Assembly: GCF_031846345.1 (NCBI RefSeq)
Contig: NZ_JAVRHX010000005.1
Location: 62,001 to 126,000, forward strand
Direction: 5' to 3'
DNA: 64,000 nt
Origin: Glaciecola petra
Lineage (GTDB): Bacteria > Pseudomonadota > Gammaproteobacteria > Enterobacterales > Alteromonadaceae
The notes beneath the pieces are model-generated. The model was not told where the DNA came from, made no database searches, and worked only from the letters and a program-made list of their open reading frames with translations. Below are positions 23,364 through 32,466 of the stretch, piece by piece. The position numbers and the translations under genes are program-made. Positions within the stretch are counted from its first letter, which is position 1, and every line of letters begins with the position of its first letter.

Positions 23364-24269
23364 TTATTCTCCAACCTGACATGTTTTAACTTTTGCTTTT
23401 GTAACCGACTCTGATGCAACAATGTAGAGGTGTCCATTGTTTCCACGTAGTACCTTATTTTCGTTTTCATCTTTGATTACGTTGCCCTTGACTTTTAAAG
23501 AACCTTGATTCATTGGTACTGTAATCACTCCGCCGGCAATGCATTTTTCATCACGTATAGTTTGCATGTCGTACTGCATCCAGTCTGCAGTTTGTTGTGC
23601 GCTTTTTTCTAATTCACTTCTAAATAAATCAGCTCCATCCGCAGCCCACTCATTGATTGAATTTTGTCCGCCACTACCTATTAACGGGCTTTGATAATAG
23701 AACGTATTGAAATAATGCGGTTTGCTAATTTTAGGATTCTCTGAATTTAAGAAAATAAATGCAGTGCTAATAGTTTGCAGCATTTTCGATTGCATACGAA
23801 ATTGATAAAAAGTATTTGTCAGCACCATTGCTTCACCTTTTGCCAATTTCTTAATTTTAGCAACAAGCTCTTTGTCACCTAAAATGATAGATTCCGCAGT
23901 ATCTTTAATATCTGATAGTGGTAGCGAACTAGCCAGTGCTTGATTAAACTTATCGGCGATAGTTTTCCTATGGTCGAGGTCAACAATTTCATCATATAAG
24001 GGTTGCAGACCAGAACGCGCTTCTGTAGCACGATCGTCATTAACCGACGAGTCTATCATTGCCCCAATCAGTCCGCCGCCAAGAGCAGCAGTGGTATTAA
24101 TCAAGTCTACGTCTGGTTTGATTTCATCTTGTACGATAAGGTTGTAAGTGCTAGCAGTCCCAATGTTGGCTTTAGTTTCTTGTGTTAGAGGTGTATATTT
24201 TGGCCCTGTGACGCAGGCTTGGAGGCCCACTGCAATCAATAGGCAGGAAATCTTTTGCAGCAATTTCAT
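23364..24269 (-). CDS. Hypothetical lipoprotein
   Basis: 301 residues from ATG 24269; the longer reading from 24332 adds sequence before the signal peptide. The lipobox is 'VGLQAC'. A glycine-rich stretch 'AALGGGLIGAMIDSSVN' follows at about 75-90, reminiscent of membrane-inserting glycine segments. The body is helical, with 'RSELEKSAQQTADWMQYDM'. Family not recognised. Co-transcribed with the exported protein downstream. Confidence 0.7.
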   Translation of the reverse strand: MKLLQKISCLLIAVGLQACVTGPKYTPLTQETKANIGTASTYNLIVQDEIKPDVDLINTTAALGGGLIGAMIDSSVNDDRATEARSGLQPLYDEIVDLDHRKTIADKFNQALASSLPLSDIKDTAESIILGDKELVAKIKKLAKGEAMVLTNTFYQFRMQSKMLQTISTAFIFLNSENPKISKPHYFNTFYYQSPLIGSGGQNSINEWAADGADLFRSELEKSAQQTADWMQYDMQTIRDEKCIAGGVITVPMNQGSLKVKGNVIKDENENKVLRGNNGHLYIVASESVTKAKVKTCQVGE

Positions 24270-24531
24270 GTGATTTATTCTCGTTATTTTTAGAAGTAAA
24301 TGTGGCGACAACACAAAAATTATCACGTTCATGTCAACGCAAAAATAGACTAAAACACATATTTACTATAGTCAAACCAAACTTTGGTTGATTTAATTTG
24401 ACGGCAAAAAAATGATTTTTAGACTATTCTTCTTTAGGACTTTTTGCTTTATGTAACGTGGACTTATTTACTAATAATAGTTGTTTGTGTATTCATTCTC
24501 GAATGTTTAATCATCTTTTTAAGGAACAACA

Positions 24532-25272
24532 ATGGCAACACACGCAAGTGCTAGCAGAACATGGACGCCAAAAGAGGTAGATTCGCTCATCGTTGAGCAA
24601 GGATTTCGCTTACGTGGTTTGGAAGTAACTCGCTTAGATACTTTTGTAGATGCCGCGTTTGCTTTTGTGTTGACCTTACTTGTCATCTCTTTTGATGAGA
24701 TCCCATCAAACTACACAGAAATGTTAGACGCAATAAAACGTATTCCGGCATTTGCTGCTAGCTTTGCCGTGTTAATGATGTTTTGGCGTCAACATCGAAA
24801 TTGGAGTCGGCGCTACGGTTTAGAAAATTCTCAAACTATTTTATATAGCTTGCTTTTAATCTTTATCGTCTTAGTTTATGTGTATCCGCTACGAATGCTT
24901 TTTGAGGGGATGTTCACTAATTTGAGTAGTGGATATTTAGCGTCTAGCTATCAGTTTAATACCTATGCTGAATTTCGTTGGATGTTCATATTTTATTCAG
25001 CAGGGTTTTGCGCCATGTCGCTTATGATAGCTTTATTGTATAGGGCAGCTAGTAAAAGTGCAGATCTATTGCTACTAGATAACTTTGAACGCCTTAAGAC
25101 AAAAGCAGAAATGTACTCGTGGACAATCGCTATTGGTTTCGCTGCGGTCTCTATGACATTAGCTTATTTTTTACCAGAAAACTTGGTTACTATTTCCGGA
25201 TATATGTACTTTGCCTTATTGCCGCTAGGTAAATTGCCACACTATCTATTGCTAAAAAAGAAAAAGCCTTAG
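24532..25272 (+). CDS. TMEM175/DUF1211-like membrane protein
   Basis: A 246-residue protein with six hydrophobic helices. The first helix has 'RLDTFVDAAFAFVLTLLVISF', matching the TMEM175 pattern R-x3-F-x-D-x-x-x-A-x3-TLLV, whose residues line the pore in bacterial potassium channels of this family. The usual Ser in FSD is Val here. Helix two holds 'FWRQHRNW', also typical. A potassium-permeable channel is likely by family, but not demonstrated. Confidence 0.72.
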   Translation: MATHASASRTWTPKEVDSLIVEQGFRLRGLEVTRLDTFVDAAFAFVLTLLVISFDEIPSNYTEMLDAIKRIPAFAASFAVLMMFWRQHRNWSRRYGLENSQTILYSLLLIFIVLVYVYPLRMLFEGMFTNLSSGYLASSYQFNTYAEFRWMFIFYSAGFCAMSLMIALLYRAASKSADLLLLDNFERLKTKAEMYSWTIAIGFAAVSMTLAYFLPENLVTISGYMYFALLPLGKLPHYLLLKKKKP

Positions 25273-25327
25273 ATAAAAAATCACTTACGAACAGGTCATA
25301 ACAACAAGCAAGTCAAGGTACAGATGT

Positions 25328-25831
25328 ATGAACGAGAATGAACTCACAATAGTTGATTATTCACCAGAATTGGCCCATTACTTTTATACCATTAATAAAG
25401 AGTGGATTGACGACATGTTTGTACTTGAATCTATAGATGAACAAGTCTTAAGTAATCCACAAATGTATGTAATAGATGCTGGAGGATATATTTGGTTTGT
25501 TAAGCATGCAAGGCTCGGTATTGTTGGTGCTTGCGCTTTGGTAAACAAAGGTAAGGGCTGGTTTGAATTGACTAAAATGGGGGTTAGTTCTGATGTGCGT
25601 GGCTTGAAAATTGGTGAAAAGCTATTACACCATGTGCTCGAGTTTTGTCAGATGCCACACATACATGAGGTGTTTTTATTGACAAATAAAAAGTGCGAAG
25701 CCGCCATACACTTGTACGAAAAATTGGGCTTTGAACACAGTAAGCTGATCATGCAAAAGTATGGAAAAAGCTATGAAAGGTGTGACGTGGCAATGTATTT
25801 CAATAAACAAATAGGCCAAGGGGAAGGTTGA
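25328..25831 (+). CDS. GNAT family N-acetyltransferase
   Basis: A 167-residue GNAT protein. The acetyl-CoA loop is visible in 'MGVSSDVRGLKIGEKLLHHVLEF' (R/Q-x-x-G-x-G/A type, here RGLKIG), followed by 'VFLLTNKKCEAAIHLYEKLGFEH' as motif B. Substrate unknown. Its stop overlaps the next start (TGATG), so it is coupled to the ABM-domain gene. Confidence 0.85.
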   Translation: MNENELTIVDYSPELAHYFYTINKEWIDDMFVLESIDEQVLSNPQMYVIDAGGYIWFVKHARLGIVGACALVNKGKGWFELTKMGVSSDVRGLKIGEKLLHHVLEFCQMPHIHEVFLLTNKKCEAAIHLYEKLGFEHSKLIMQKYGKSYERCDVAMYFNKQIGQGEG

Positions 25832-26118
25832 TGTATGTAGTTATATTTAAAGCAACTGCAAAGCAGCAAAACCAGCTTTATTTAGATACAGTTGAAAAAA
25901 TGAGATCTCTTGCCTTCAAAAAATACAATTGCGTTGACTTTGTGGCCTTAACCGAGGGGAAACAAGAAATTGCACTTTCTTATTGGCACAAACAAGAAGA
26001 TATTGTGGCTTGGCGAAATGATGCTGAGCACTTATTGGCTCAACAGCATGGAAAGACGAAATGGTATAGCGAATATTCGGTTGAAGTGGCTAAAATAGAA
26101 CGCCAATATTCAAACTAA
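25831..26118 (+). CDS. ABM-domain (antibiotic biosynthesis monooxygenase-like) protein
   Basis: A 95-residue dimeric alpha-beta barrel protein from ATG 25831, overlapping the GNAT stop. 'MYVVIFKATAKQQNQLYLDTVEKMRSLA' begins the ferredoxin-like fold and 'EIALSYWHKQEDIVAWRND.EHLLAQQHG' is the typical ABM segment. Most bacterial members are of unknown substrate or bind small aromatic or heme-like ligands. Confidence 0.8.
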   Translation: MYVVIFKATAKQQNQLYLDTVEKMRSLAFKKYNCVDFVALTEGKQEIALSYWHKQEDIVAWRNDAEHLLAQQHGKTKWYSEYSVEVAKIERQYSN

Positions 26119-26140
26119 ATGACGGTGTAGAGGATTGAGT

Positions 26141-26422
26141 ATGTTAGAGCTAAGACCAAACTGTGAAAATTGCAACAAAACACTCACTAACGATGCAATG
26201 ATTTGTACCTTTGAGTGCACGTTTTGTGTAGATTGCGTTAATAATGTATTGTTCAATGTTTGCCCTAACTGTGGGGGTGGGTTTGAAAAACGCCCAATTA
26301 GGCCAAAAGCACACTTAGTTAAATATCCAGCGTCTACAGAAGTCATTTATAAACCAATAGATCTCAGCACGTTTGAAGTCTCAAGAAAGGCTAAGCAGCA
26401 TATACTGCCAAAAGATAGGTAG
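26141..26422 (+). CDS. DUF1272 family zinc-ribbon-like protein
   Basis: A 93-residue protein from ATG 26141 (agagga ribosome binding site); the ORF can also be read from TTG 26135. The pattern 'MLELRPNCENCNKTL..DAMICTFECTFC..C......CPNCGGGF..RP' with nine Cys is DUF1272. Several Cys pairs suggest zinc binding. Follows the GNAT-ABM pair by 22 bp. Confidence 0.88.
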   Translation: MLELRPNCENCNKTLTNDAMICTFECTFCVDCVNNVLFNVCPNCGGGFEKRPIRPKAHLVKYPASTEVIYKPIDLSTFEVSRKAKQHILPKDR

Positions 26423-26457
26423 CTGGCGTTCGCGTTAATGACTATTTTTTAGGAACA

Positions 26458-27108
26458 TTAAAGCTTGTTCAAAAACTTTTGAGCATCGTCAAATGACTCG
26501 ACCACCGCTAAACATTGTTCCGCAAGTTTGCTCTGAATGGGCAGTAAATCGGGAATGGCAATAGTTTGGCAAGCTGCTGCTAGCGCCGCTGTGATGCCTA
26601 TATTAGAATCTTCAAATACCAAAGTGTGTTGTGGTTTTGCCCCAATACGCTTGCAAGCACGCAAGTACGGTTGTGGATTGGGTTTGGGGTGGTCAACGTC
26701 ATCAGAGGTGATCACAAATGCTAAGGACTGCCAATAATCAGTTTTAGCAAAGCTTTTTTCAGCTGATTCGGTATTAGATGAGGTGACAACCGCCATAGGA
26801 ATATTTAAGGTTTTTGCAAGGGTAAAAAAAGCATCGAAGCCTTTTTTAATAGGTAAACCTTTTGCTTTTTCAGTATGAATGAGTGTTCTTGCTCTCTGCA
26901 AGAAATCTTGTATGGGAAAATCAGCACCAAAATAGGCGTAAACGAGTTTTTGACTTTCAGGTGCACTTAAGCCGACAAAGTTTAGAAAATACTCGCGGTC
27001 GAATTCATAGCCAAATTCATTTGCGCTTTGTTCCCATGCATCACAACATACGCGCTCGCTATCAAATATAGTGCCGTCTTTGTCGAATAAGATTGCGTCA
27101 ATTTGCAC
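26458..27108 (-). CDS. HAD-superfamily hydrolase
   Basis: A 216-residue HAD phosphatase from GTG 27108 with a gggaag ribosome binding site. Motif I is 'LFDKDGTIFDSE' with nucleophile Asp and the general acid being Gly-Thr-adjacent Asp position replaced by the DKDGT form; motif II Thr/Ser is in 'VVTSS'; motif III/IV is in 'FEDSNIGITAALAA'. This is the beta-phosphoglucomutase/phosphoglycolate phosphatase-like group; substrate unknown. Confidence 0.82.
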   Translation of the reverse strand: MQIDAILFDKDGTIFDSERVCCDAWEQSANEFGYEFDREYFLNFVGLSAPESQKLVYAYFGADFPIQDFLQRARTLIHTEKAKGLPIKKGFDAFFTLAKTLNIPMAVVTSSNTESAEKSFAKTDYWQSLAFVITSDDVDHPKPNPQPYLRACKRIGAKPQHTLVFEDSNIGITAALAAACQTIAIPDLLPIQSKLAEQCLAVVESFDDAQKFLNKL

Positions 27109-27152
27109 GCGTTGCTTCCCGGTTAAATACAGTGCTTCCTGTTAAATTGTGC

Positions 27153-28049
27153 TTATTGATATAGCGTTTTAATCCAAAATTCTTCAGTAATAAAACGCCA
27201 TGACCAGCTAGCCCATTTCTCATCTAAACCTTCAGCTAATACTTGCTCTTCGCTCATACCGGCTTTTTTCTTTGCTTGCACAAAGGCGTAAGTTTCTTTA
27301 ATCATATCCATTGATTTTTGTAAATCGGCTTTGCTTGCTAAAGGCCCATGACCGGGAATCACTTTTGTATTGTCGTTAATCATATCAAGCATGGCTTGGC
27401 TTGCTGCAATATAGCCTTTTACATCACCGCCCCCATTAAGGTCAACATAAGGGAACATTGCATTGAACATTAAATCACCGGTGTGTAGTACATTGGCTTT
27501 TTCAAAATAGATAGCGCTGTCACCGTCAGTATGCGCGTCCGATAAGTGAAACACATGAATAGTATCGCCATTAAAATGGAACTTAATACCGGTATCGTAG
27601 GTGACAACTGGGAGTGCACTCTTTGCTACTTCTTCGTTTGAAGCTAGGCGAATACGTACGTTGTCATGGGCAAAAATAGTGGCTCCCTGATTCTCTGCAA
27701 AAAAAGCATTAGAGCCAGTATGATCACCATGATAGTGAGTGTTGATAACATATTTTGCTGATTCTTCTGTTAATCCAGAAAGTGTTGTAGCAATTTTTTC
27801 GGCAAGAGGGGCGTACTGGTCGTCAATGATCAAAAGCCCATCTTGGCCAACTGAAGCACCAATATTGCCGCCAGAGCCGACTAACATATATACAGAGTCA
27901 GCAACTTTTTCGGCTGAAACTTGAACATTAGCAAAGCGATCTGCTTGTGCATATGCTTGTGCACATAATCCACTAAATAAAGTCGCTCCAAGTAAAATTG
28001 ATGCATATAATGTGCGTTTATTGGTTTTAAGGGCCTGTCTAGAGGTCAT
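27153..28049 (-). CDS. Exported MBL-fold metallo-hydrolase
   Basis: 298 residues from ATG 28049, after an aaaggaaac ribosome binding site; the longer reading from 28118 has no support. A signal peptide ending 'AYAQA' is clear. The di-zinc site is present: 'NTHYHGDHTGS' (HxHxDH), His in 'VLHTGDLMF' and 'IPGHGP'. Likely a periplasmic lactonase or thioester hydrolase rather than a true beta-lactamase. It lies 97 bp downstream of the dgoK gene on the same strand. Confidence 0.82.
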   Translation of the reverse strand: MTSRQALKTNKRTLYASILLGATLFSGLCAQAYAQADRFANVQVSAEKVADSVYMLVGSGGNIGASVGQDGLLIIDDQYAPLAEKIATTLSGLTEESAKYVINTHYHGDHTGSNAFFAENQGATIFAHDNVRIRLASNEEVAKSALPVVTYDTGIKFHFNGDTIHVFHLSDAHTDGDSAIYFEKANVLHTGDLMFNAMFPYVDLNGGGDVKGYIAASQAMLDMINDNTKVIPGHGPLASKADLQKSMDMIKETYAFVQAKKKAGMSEEQVLAEGLDEKWASWSWRFITEEFWIKTLYQ

Positions 28050-28145
28050 CGTGTTTCCTTTAAATTGTTTATCATAAAGATGCGAATAAGTATCGGATAC
28101 AATCAATAATCTGTCCAATTGGCTAAGAAAAAAGTTATTAAATTT

Positions 28146-29066
28146 TTATGACCATTCTTCAGATGCAACTCTTATAATGCCTTTTGTAGTCGCTATTTCA
28201 CTTGAGCAAATCTCAGTTGTGATATCGTTGAAATGAAAAGCTTCTTCGTATAACGAATTAACATGAGAAGTACCGATTAACACTACATGGGAAAATGAGT
28301 CAAAACTGCGTTGAGCTGATTTGACATCTGCGCCAATCAATAAGCCCGATAAAAAACCTGCCGCCTGCGCATTATTATAGCCATCTATTACTTGTTGAGA
28401 ACGAGTGGCAAATATAGTGTGCAATAAACTGCTACTAGGCCTTTTTGATAAGTGTAAACCTTGTACAAAGCCATCGTCATCCCAGTCCTTTACCGTAGCT
28501 GACTTTAGTAAAACAGAATGCAAGCATAATACCTCATATAACTCACCAATAGGGCTTGTTAAAAAAGTACTTACTAGGCCATTTTCAACAAGCACCCATT
28601 TGGTATGTGTACCCGGTAGGCATAAAATTTGTTTCTCAGGCGGGTTTTTTTGAGTGGCTAAAAAGCCAAAAATTTGCGTTTCTTCTCCGCGCATACTATC
28701 GGGTAGGCCATGCATATTTGTGCATGATAAACCTGGGAAAATGACAAAATCTATACCTCGGGCGTTGAATCGTAATGCTTTTTCTAACGAGGGTGAGTGG
28801 TCAGTAGGGCAAGGGACATAGTCAACCATTTTCCAGCCAATATTTGATCCGACTGTACCAATTAAATAGACCGTCATATCTCCAAATTGCGCAAACCATG
28901 GCTTTGCCAAATTAAAAAAAGAAGATTCTGGATCAGGGTTATTTTTTGTGCCTAAACCTTCTATTCTATCAATAATTGTAAGAGAAGCGTTTTGCCACTT
29001 GCACAAGTATAGTCGGTTGAACGTGGTACCCCAATCTCCAAGTATTAACATGCCATCACTTCGCAT
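28146..29066 (-). CDS. dgoK: 2-dehydro-3-deoxygalactonokinase DgoK-like
   Basis: 306 residues from ATG 29066, immediately after the SDR stop. Family marks: 'LILGDWGTTFNRLYLCKW' (phosphate-1 of the actin-like ATPase fold), 'MRGEETQIFGFLA', and 'LCLPGTHTKWVLVENG'. DgoK phosphorylates 2-dehydro-3-deoxy-D-galactonate in galactonate/galactose oxidation. Neither dgoA nor dgoD is adjacent. The upstream SDR could be the sugar dehydrogenase of the same route. Confidence 0.85.
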   Translation of the reverse strand: MRSDGMLILGDWGTTFNRLYLCKWQNASLTIIDRIEGLGTKNNPDPESSFFNLAKPWFAQFGDMTVYLIGTVGSNIGWKMVDYVPCPTDHSPSLEKALRFNARGIDFVIFPGLSCTNMHGLPDSMRGEETQIFGFLATQKNPPEKQILCLPGTHTKWVLVENGLVSTFLTSPIGELYEVLCLHSVLLKSATVKDWDDDGFVQGLHLSKRPSSSLLHTIFATRSQQVIDGYNNAQAAGFLSGLLIGADVKSAQRSFDSFSHVVLIGTSHVNSLYEEAFHFNDITTEICSSEIATTKGIIRVASEEWS

Positions 29067-29067
29067 T

Positions 29068-29835
29068 TTAGGTTCTTCCTGCGTCAACAATAAAGGCTTG
29101 GCCAGTGACCATTTCACTATCGTCAGCGGCTAAAAATAACGCCATATTGGCCACGTGTATAGGTCTTAAGGTTTCTTTTAACGCGAGTGATTTTTGCCAA
29201 TCGGCTTGGGCTTTGGGGGTTAAATAACTCTCGATTTGCCGTTCTGTTGCGACCCACCCTGGCATTATACTATTTACTCTAATACCGTCGACACCATATT
29301 CATTTGCCAAAGACTTGCTCAAACCATTCAAGGCAGATTTAGCCGCAACATAGCCGGGCATTTGCTCAGGAGCGATTATGACATTAATAGTGCTCATATT
29401 TATGATATTGCCTTTGCACTGTTTTTGCATAAAGGGAATCGCTGCCTGCGAAGCAAAAAATGCAGCATCTAAATTAATTGCCATGCATTTTCGCCATTGG
29501 TTTTGATCTATATCGAGAGGAGAATGGCGATTGTCGTTGCCAACATTGTTAATTAAAACATCAATTTTATGAGCGGCCTTAGCAAAATTTTCAATTGACG
29601 TTTTTAAGGCATCAATGTTGGTCACATCAATATGTTGAAATTGGGGCGCGTTGCCGCATTTTTTTTCTATTGCTAGACAAACAGCTCTACCTTCTTTTTC
29701 GGCAATATCAACAAATAAAACCTTAGCACCTTGTTTACAAAAAGCTTCTACCATGACGGCTCCTATGCCGGTGGCACCGCCGGTAATAAATACTGCTTTC
29801 CCTTCTAAACTGGGGTAGTTGGCATATTTTTTCAT
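29068..29835 (-). CDS. SDR-family oxidoreductase (sugar dehydrogenase candidate)
   Basis: A 255-residue classical short-chain dehydrogenase. Motifs: 'FITGGATGIG' (TGxxxGIG, NAD(P) binding), 'LINNVGN' (NNxG), catalytic Ser in 'NIINMST', and 'YVAAK' (YxxxK). An Asp at the end of strand two ('LFVDIAE') favours NAD over NADP. Two bases separate it from dgoK, so co-function in oxidation of galactose or a related aldose is inferred. Confidence 0.85.
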   Translation of the reverse strand: MKKYANYPSLEGKAVFITGGATGIGAVMVEAFCKQGAKVLFVDIAEKEGRAVCLAIEKKCGNAPQFQHIDVTNIDALKTSIENFAKAAHKIDVLINNVGNDNRHSPLDIDQNQWRKCMAINLDAAFFASQAAIPFMQKQCKGNIINMSTINVIIAPEQMPGYVAAKSALNGLSKSLANEYGVDGIRVNSIMPGWVATERQIESYLTPKAQADWQKSLALKETLRPIHVANMALFLAADDSEMVTGQAFIVDAGRT

Positions 29836-29989
29836 AGTTAAATGTCGCTGTTGTTATTGTTTTGTCGCAAAGCTTTATTAATGAGGGTAAAGCATTCTTA
29901 GCAGCATCATAACCTGAACTTGAGATAAGACACAATGTTCCGCTTGTGCAAGGAAGTAAACTTTAAAAAGGTTGATAAGCATAAAAAAA

Positions 29990-30010
29990 GACTCTTCTGA
30001 GTCTTTTTTT
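29990..30010. terminator. Short hairpin terminator between divergent blocks
   Basis: A-run, GACTC (29990-29994), loop TTCT, GAGTC (29999-30003), seven T. Flanking A and T runs allow use in both directions; it most likely ends the minus-strand DUF4097-PGPGW transcript. Confidence 0.75.
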
Positions 30011-30026
30011 ACACTAATTACTTGTT

Positions 30027-30251
30027 CTAACGCGAGTAGCGAAGTTTTCGAAAGAATTTATCTAGGTATACTGCCCCTTTTCTTAATAAACGTTGGCATT
30101 TGCGTAACCATACTTTAGCCAGAGGATACTCGTAGCTTAAAATAAATAATCCTGGTATTAGCAATAACAACGATGGTCCTGGAACAATAATAAATATTAG
30201 GCCCAGCAAAACCAATAGACCACCAACAAGGCTGATTAACAACTTCTTCAT
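30027..30251 (-). CDS. PGPGW-like small transmembrane protein
   Basis: A 74-residue protein with a hydrophobic hairpin: helix one ends and turns at 'IIVPGPSLLLLIPGLFIL', the PGP-type loop of PF09656-like proteins, followed by a basic C-terminal tail ('RKCQRLLRKG'). Role unknown. It lies nine bases after the DUF4097 lipoprotein gene and is probably co-transcribed with it. Confidence 0.78.
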   Translation of the reverse strand: MKKLLISLVGGLLVLLGLIFIIVPGPSLLLLIPGLFILSYEYPLAKVWLRKCQRLLRKGAVYLDKFFRKLRYSR

Positions 30252-30260
30252 TTAAAGCTC

Positions 30261-31151
30261 CTATGAATCGTCGTTTCTAATATTACCGCGGATATTTTTA
30301 AACGAAGTACTGCCGCCACCATCGTCAGTAATATGTACAGATTCTGCTCCGTTGACTCTAATGTCGCCGGAGCTGTCATCTACCACAACATCACCGCTTG
30401 CATCTGTCACGACAATGTCGCCAGAACTATCTTCAAGATTTAGGTTACCACCAGCGTTTGTAATGGTAATGTCTCCGGATGAGTCATCCACAACGATATC
30501 GCCAGCAACATTTTTAGCTGTTAAACCACCTGAACCATCTTCTATATCAAGAGTTCCATCTATGTCAGAAATACGGAGGTCACCCGAACCATCGTCTATC
30601 TTGAGTGCTTTTCCGACATTACTTATCATTAAGTCGCCAGAGCCATCTTCTACATTTAAGTCGCCTTCGACATTAGATACTTTTGCATCTCCAGAACCGT
30701 CGTCCAAGAATACATCGCTTGCAATGTCTTTTATTGTTAAATCACCAGAACCATCTTTGACTCTCAGCAAAAGCTTAGCAGGTACCGAAACCTGAACATC
30801 AATTTTTGGGTAGTTGCTGCTCCAACTTCCCCAACTCCCCTTATATTCGTCATGCTTGGCAATAAGAACAGCGGTGTCGCCCTTCTTTACTAATGAAAGT
30901 GTATAGTCAACCTCATCGCTAGTGCGAATATCTGCTCGTACTTCAATTTCATTGAGTCCTTCAACTCCGACAATATCTAACTTACCTGCACCGGCGTCAA
31001 TGCGCATTGTATCAATGCCAGAAGCGCTAAGTGATAAATCTTGCTCAAGCGTAATATCGGCGTCGATATTATTTGCGCCGACAACAACGACACAGCCGCC
31101 CAATGCATATATTGATGTTGCTGCGATAACGATTTTTGTTATTTTGTTCAT
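30261..31151 (-). CDS. DUF4097-like beta-solenoid lipoprotein with DDGSGD repeats
   Basis: A 296-residue lipoprotein (lipobox region 'YALGGCVVV'). After about residue 120, a short beta-strand repeat runs to the end: each unit is roughly 'DGSGDLxIxxVxGxLxIE', with the tetrapeptide Gly/Ser-Ser-Gly-Asp recurring about ten times. This is the DUF4097 right-handed solenoid, here exceptionally acidic at the turns. Acidic DGSGD turns could bind calcium; that is inference. Its paralogue at 59572 sits in an ECF sigma operon. Confidence 0.82.
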   Translation of the reverse strand: MNKITKIVIAATSIYALGGCVVVVGANNIDADITLEQDLSLSASGIDTMRIDAGAGKLDIVGVEGLNEIEVRADIRTSDEVDYTLSLVKKGDTAVLIAKHDEYKGSWGSWSSNYPKIDVQVSVPAKLLLRVKDGSGDLTIKDIASDVFLDDGSGDAKVSNVEGDLNVEDGSGDLMISNVGKALKIDDGSGDLRISDIDGTLDIEDGSGGLTAKNVAGDIVVDDSSGDITITNAGGNLNLEDSSGDIVVTDASGDVVVDDSSGDIRVNGAESVHITDDGGGSTSFKNIRGNIRNDDS

Positions 31152-31342
31152 TCCAAAACCCTATGTGATAGTTACGAAAAATGATCGATTGTTAGTTTAT
31201 ATTAAATCTCTATATCAATATTGATGCCAGTTCTTAAGTCTTTGTATTCATTATGTTAATTTAAATTGGCTAATGTGCAAAAGGAAAACGAGTGATTAAA
31301 CTCGCCATTTGTTAGTCGATTTGAAACTAAACAGACCTGCGT

Positions 31343-32464
31343 TCAATTCACCTTAGGTGGGTTGATGGGTGCATGATGTGAAGGATTATTGATAAATTTT
31401 TTGTCACTCAAACTATGCAAAAAAGCGAGTAAATCATCACTTTCTTGCTGTGTCAGTTCAAAACCACTAATAAATGGGCTTTTTATCGGACTCGTTACTC
31501 CTGTTTCTCTACCACCATCTGCGTAGATTTGTATGAGGTCACGCAATGTTGCAACACTTCCATCGTGCATGTAGGGAGCAGTATACTCAATATTACGCAA
31601 GGTAGGCGCTCTAAATCTTCCCATATCGTTAGCGTTTAAGCTTTGCTCATAAAGGCCCTGGTCGCGTAATGGATAGCTGCCTACACCATCTTCATTATAC
31701 AAGGCAGTATTATGAAACGGACGTAAATCAAGTGGTTGAAATTCATGTTTGCTAGATTGAGTAAAATTAAATCCACCGTGACAATGAAAACACTCCAATC
31801 GCTCTGAGAAAAATAAATCTAAACCCCGTAATTCGGACTCGTTTAGGGCGTCGTCGTTTGCCCGATAGGCATACTCATCAAAAGGCGAATCAAAAGAAGT
31901 AAGCGAACGAACAAAACTGGCGATTGATTTAACCATTCGATCAAGCGTAATGGTTTTGTCTCCCCAAGCTTGTTCAAATAGTGTTTCATAGTCTTCGGTT
32001 TGGAAGCGTTTTATTACTTCATATTGTTGGCCACTTAAGCCCATTTCAATGGGGCTTTCGCTGAAAAGAGGGATCATCATTTGCTGCTCAATACTACTTA
32101 AACCGCTATGTGCCCATGTGAAATTGCTATTGTAAGCCACATTTACCAGTGCTAATGCATTGCGTTGCAATATTTTACCGGTGGACCCAGATGATAATGC
32201 TTTTGGTTCACTAAATGCATGAGCTGGATCATGACAAGTCGCGCATGACATAGCCCTATTGCCCGACAGAGCCGGTTCATAAAACAGCGCTTTGCCCAAG
32301 TTGACTTTGGCTTGCGTTATTGGATTATTTGCTGGTACCTCGGGCAGTGGAAAACCTGGGGGGATTTGCCATTCAAACTGTTGCTGTTTTGGCGTACAAG
32401 AAGTTTGTGACAAAAACGCAATCGCGATAATTAATGTCAAGAGCAAAAAACGGCCAATATACAC
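31343..32464 (-). CDS. MbnH-like di-heme enzyme (metallo-mystery pair)
   Basis: A 373-residue lipidated protein (lipobox 'SQTSC') with a GTG start two bases after the mbnP-like stop. Two CxxCH heme sites are present: 'SCATCHDP' and 'ECFHCHGG'. The family's late 'APYMHDGSVATLRDLI' segment follows. It belongs to the bacterial di-heme peroxidase/MauG superfamily. In methanotrophs, MbnH oxidises a Trp of its partner MbnP to kynurenine, which changes copper binding. The upstream gene is that partner, making the pair assignment strong. Confidence 0.9.
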   Translation of the reverse strand: MYIGRFLLLTLIIAIAFLSQTSCTPKQQQFEWQIPPGFPLPEVPANNPITQAKVNLGKALFYEPALSGNRAMSCATCHDPAHAFSEPKALSSGSTGKILQRNALALVNVAYNSNFTWAHSGLSSIEQQMMIPLFSESPIEMGLSGQQYEVIKRFQTEDYETLFEQAWGDKTITLDRMVKSIASFVRSLTSFDSPFDEYAYRANDDALNESELRGLDLFFSERLECFHCHGGFNFTQSSKHEFQPLDLRPFHNTALYNEDGVGSYPLRDQGLYEQSLNANDMGRFRAPTLRNIEYTAPYMHDGSVATLRDLIQIYADGGRETGVTSPIKSPFISGFELTQQESDDLLAFLHSLSDKKFINNPSHHAPINPPKVN

Positions 32465-32466
32465 AA

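Noticed and set aside
26223..26283. Cys-rich ORF region as a metal-response RNA element
   Set aside because: The Cys pattern fits a DUF1272 protein in the plus frame; no independent structure is visible.
30352..30795. Plus-strand ORF opposite the DUF4097 lipoprotein
   Set aside because: It is a shadow created by the periodic DGSGD repeat in the coding strand; low complexity (Ser/Pro-rich) and no ribosome binding site.
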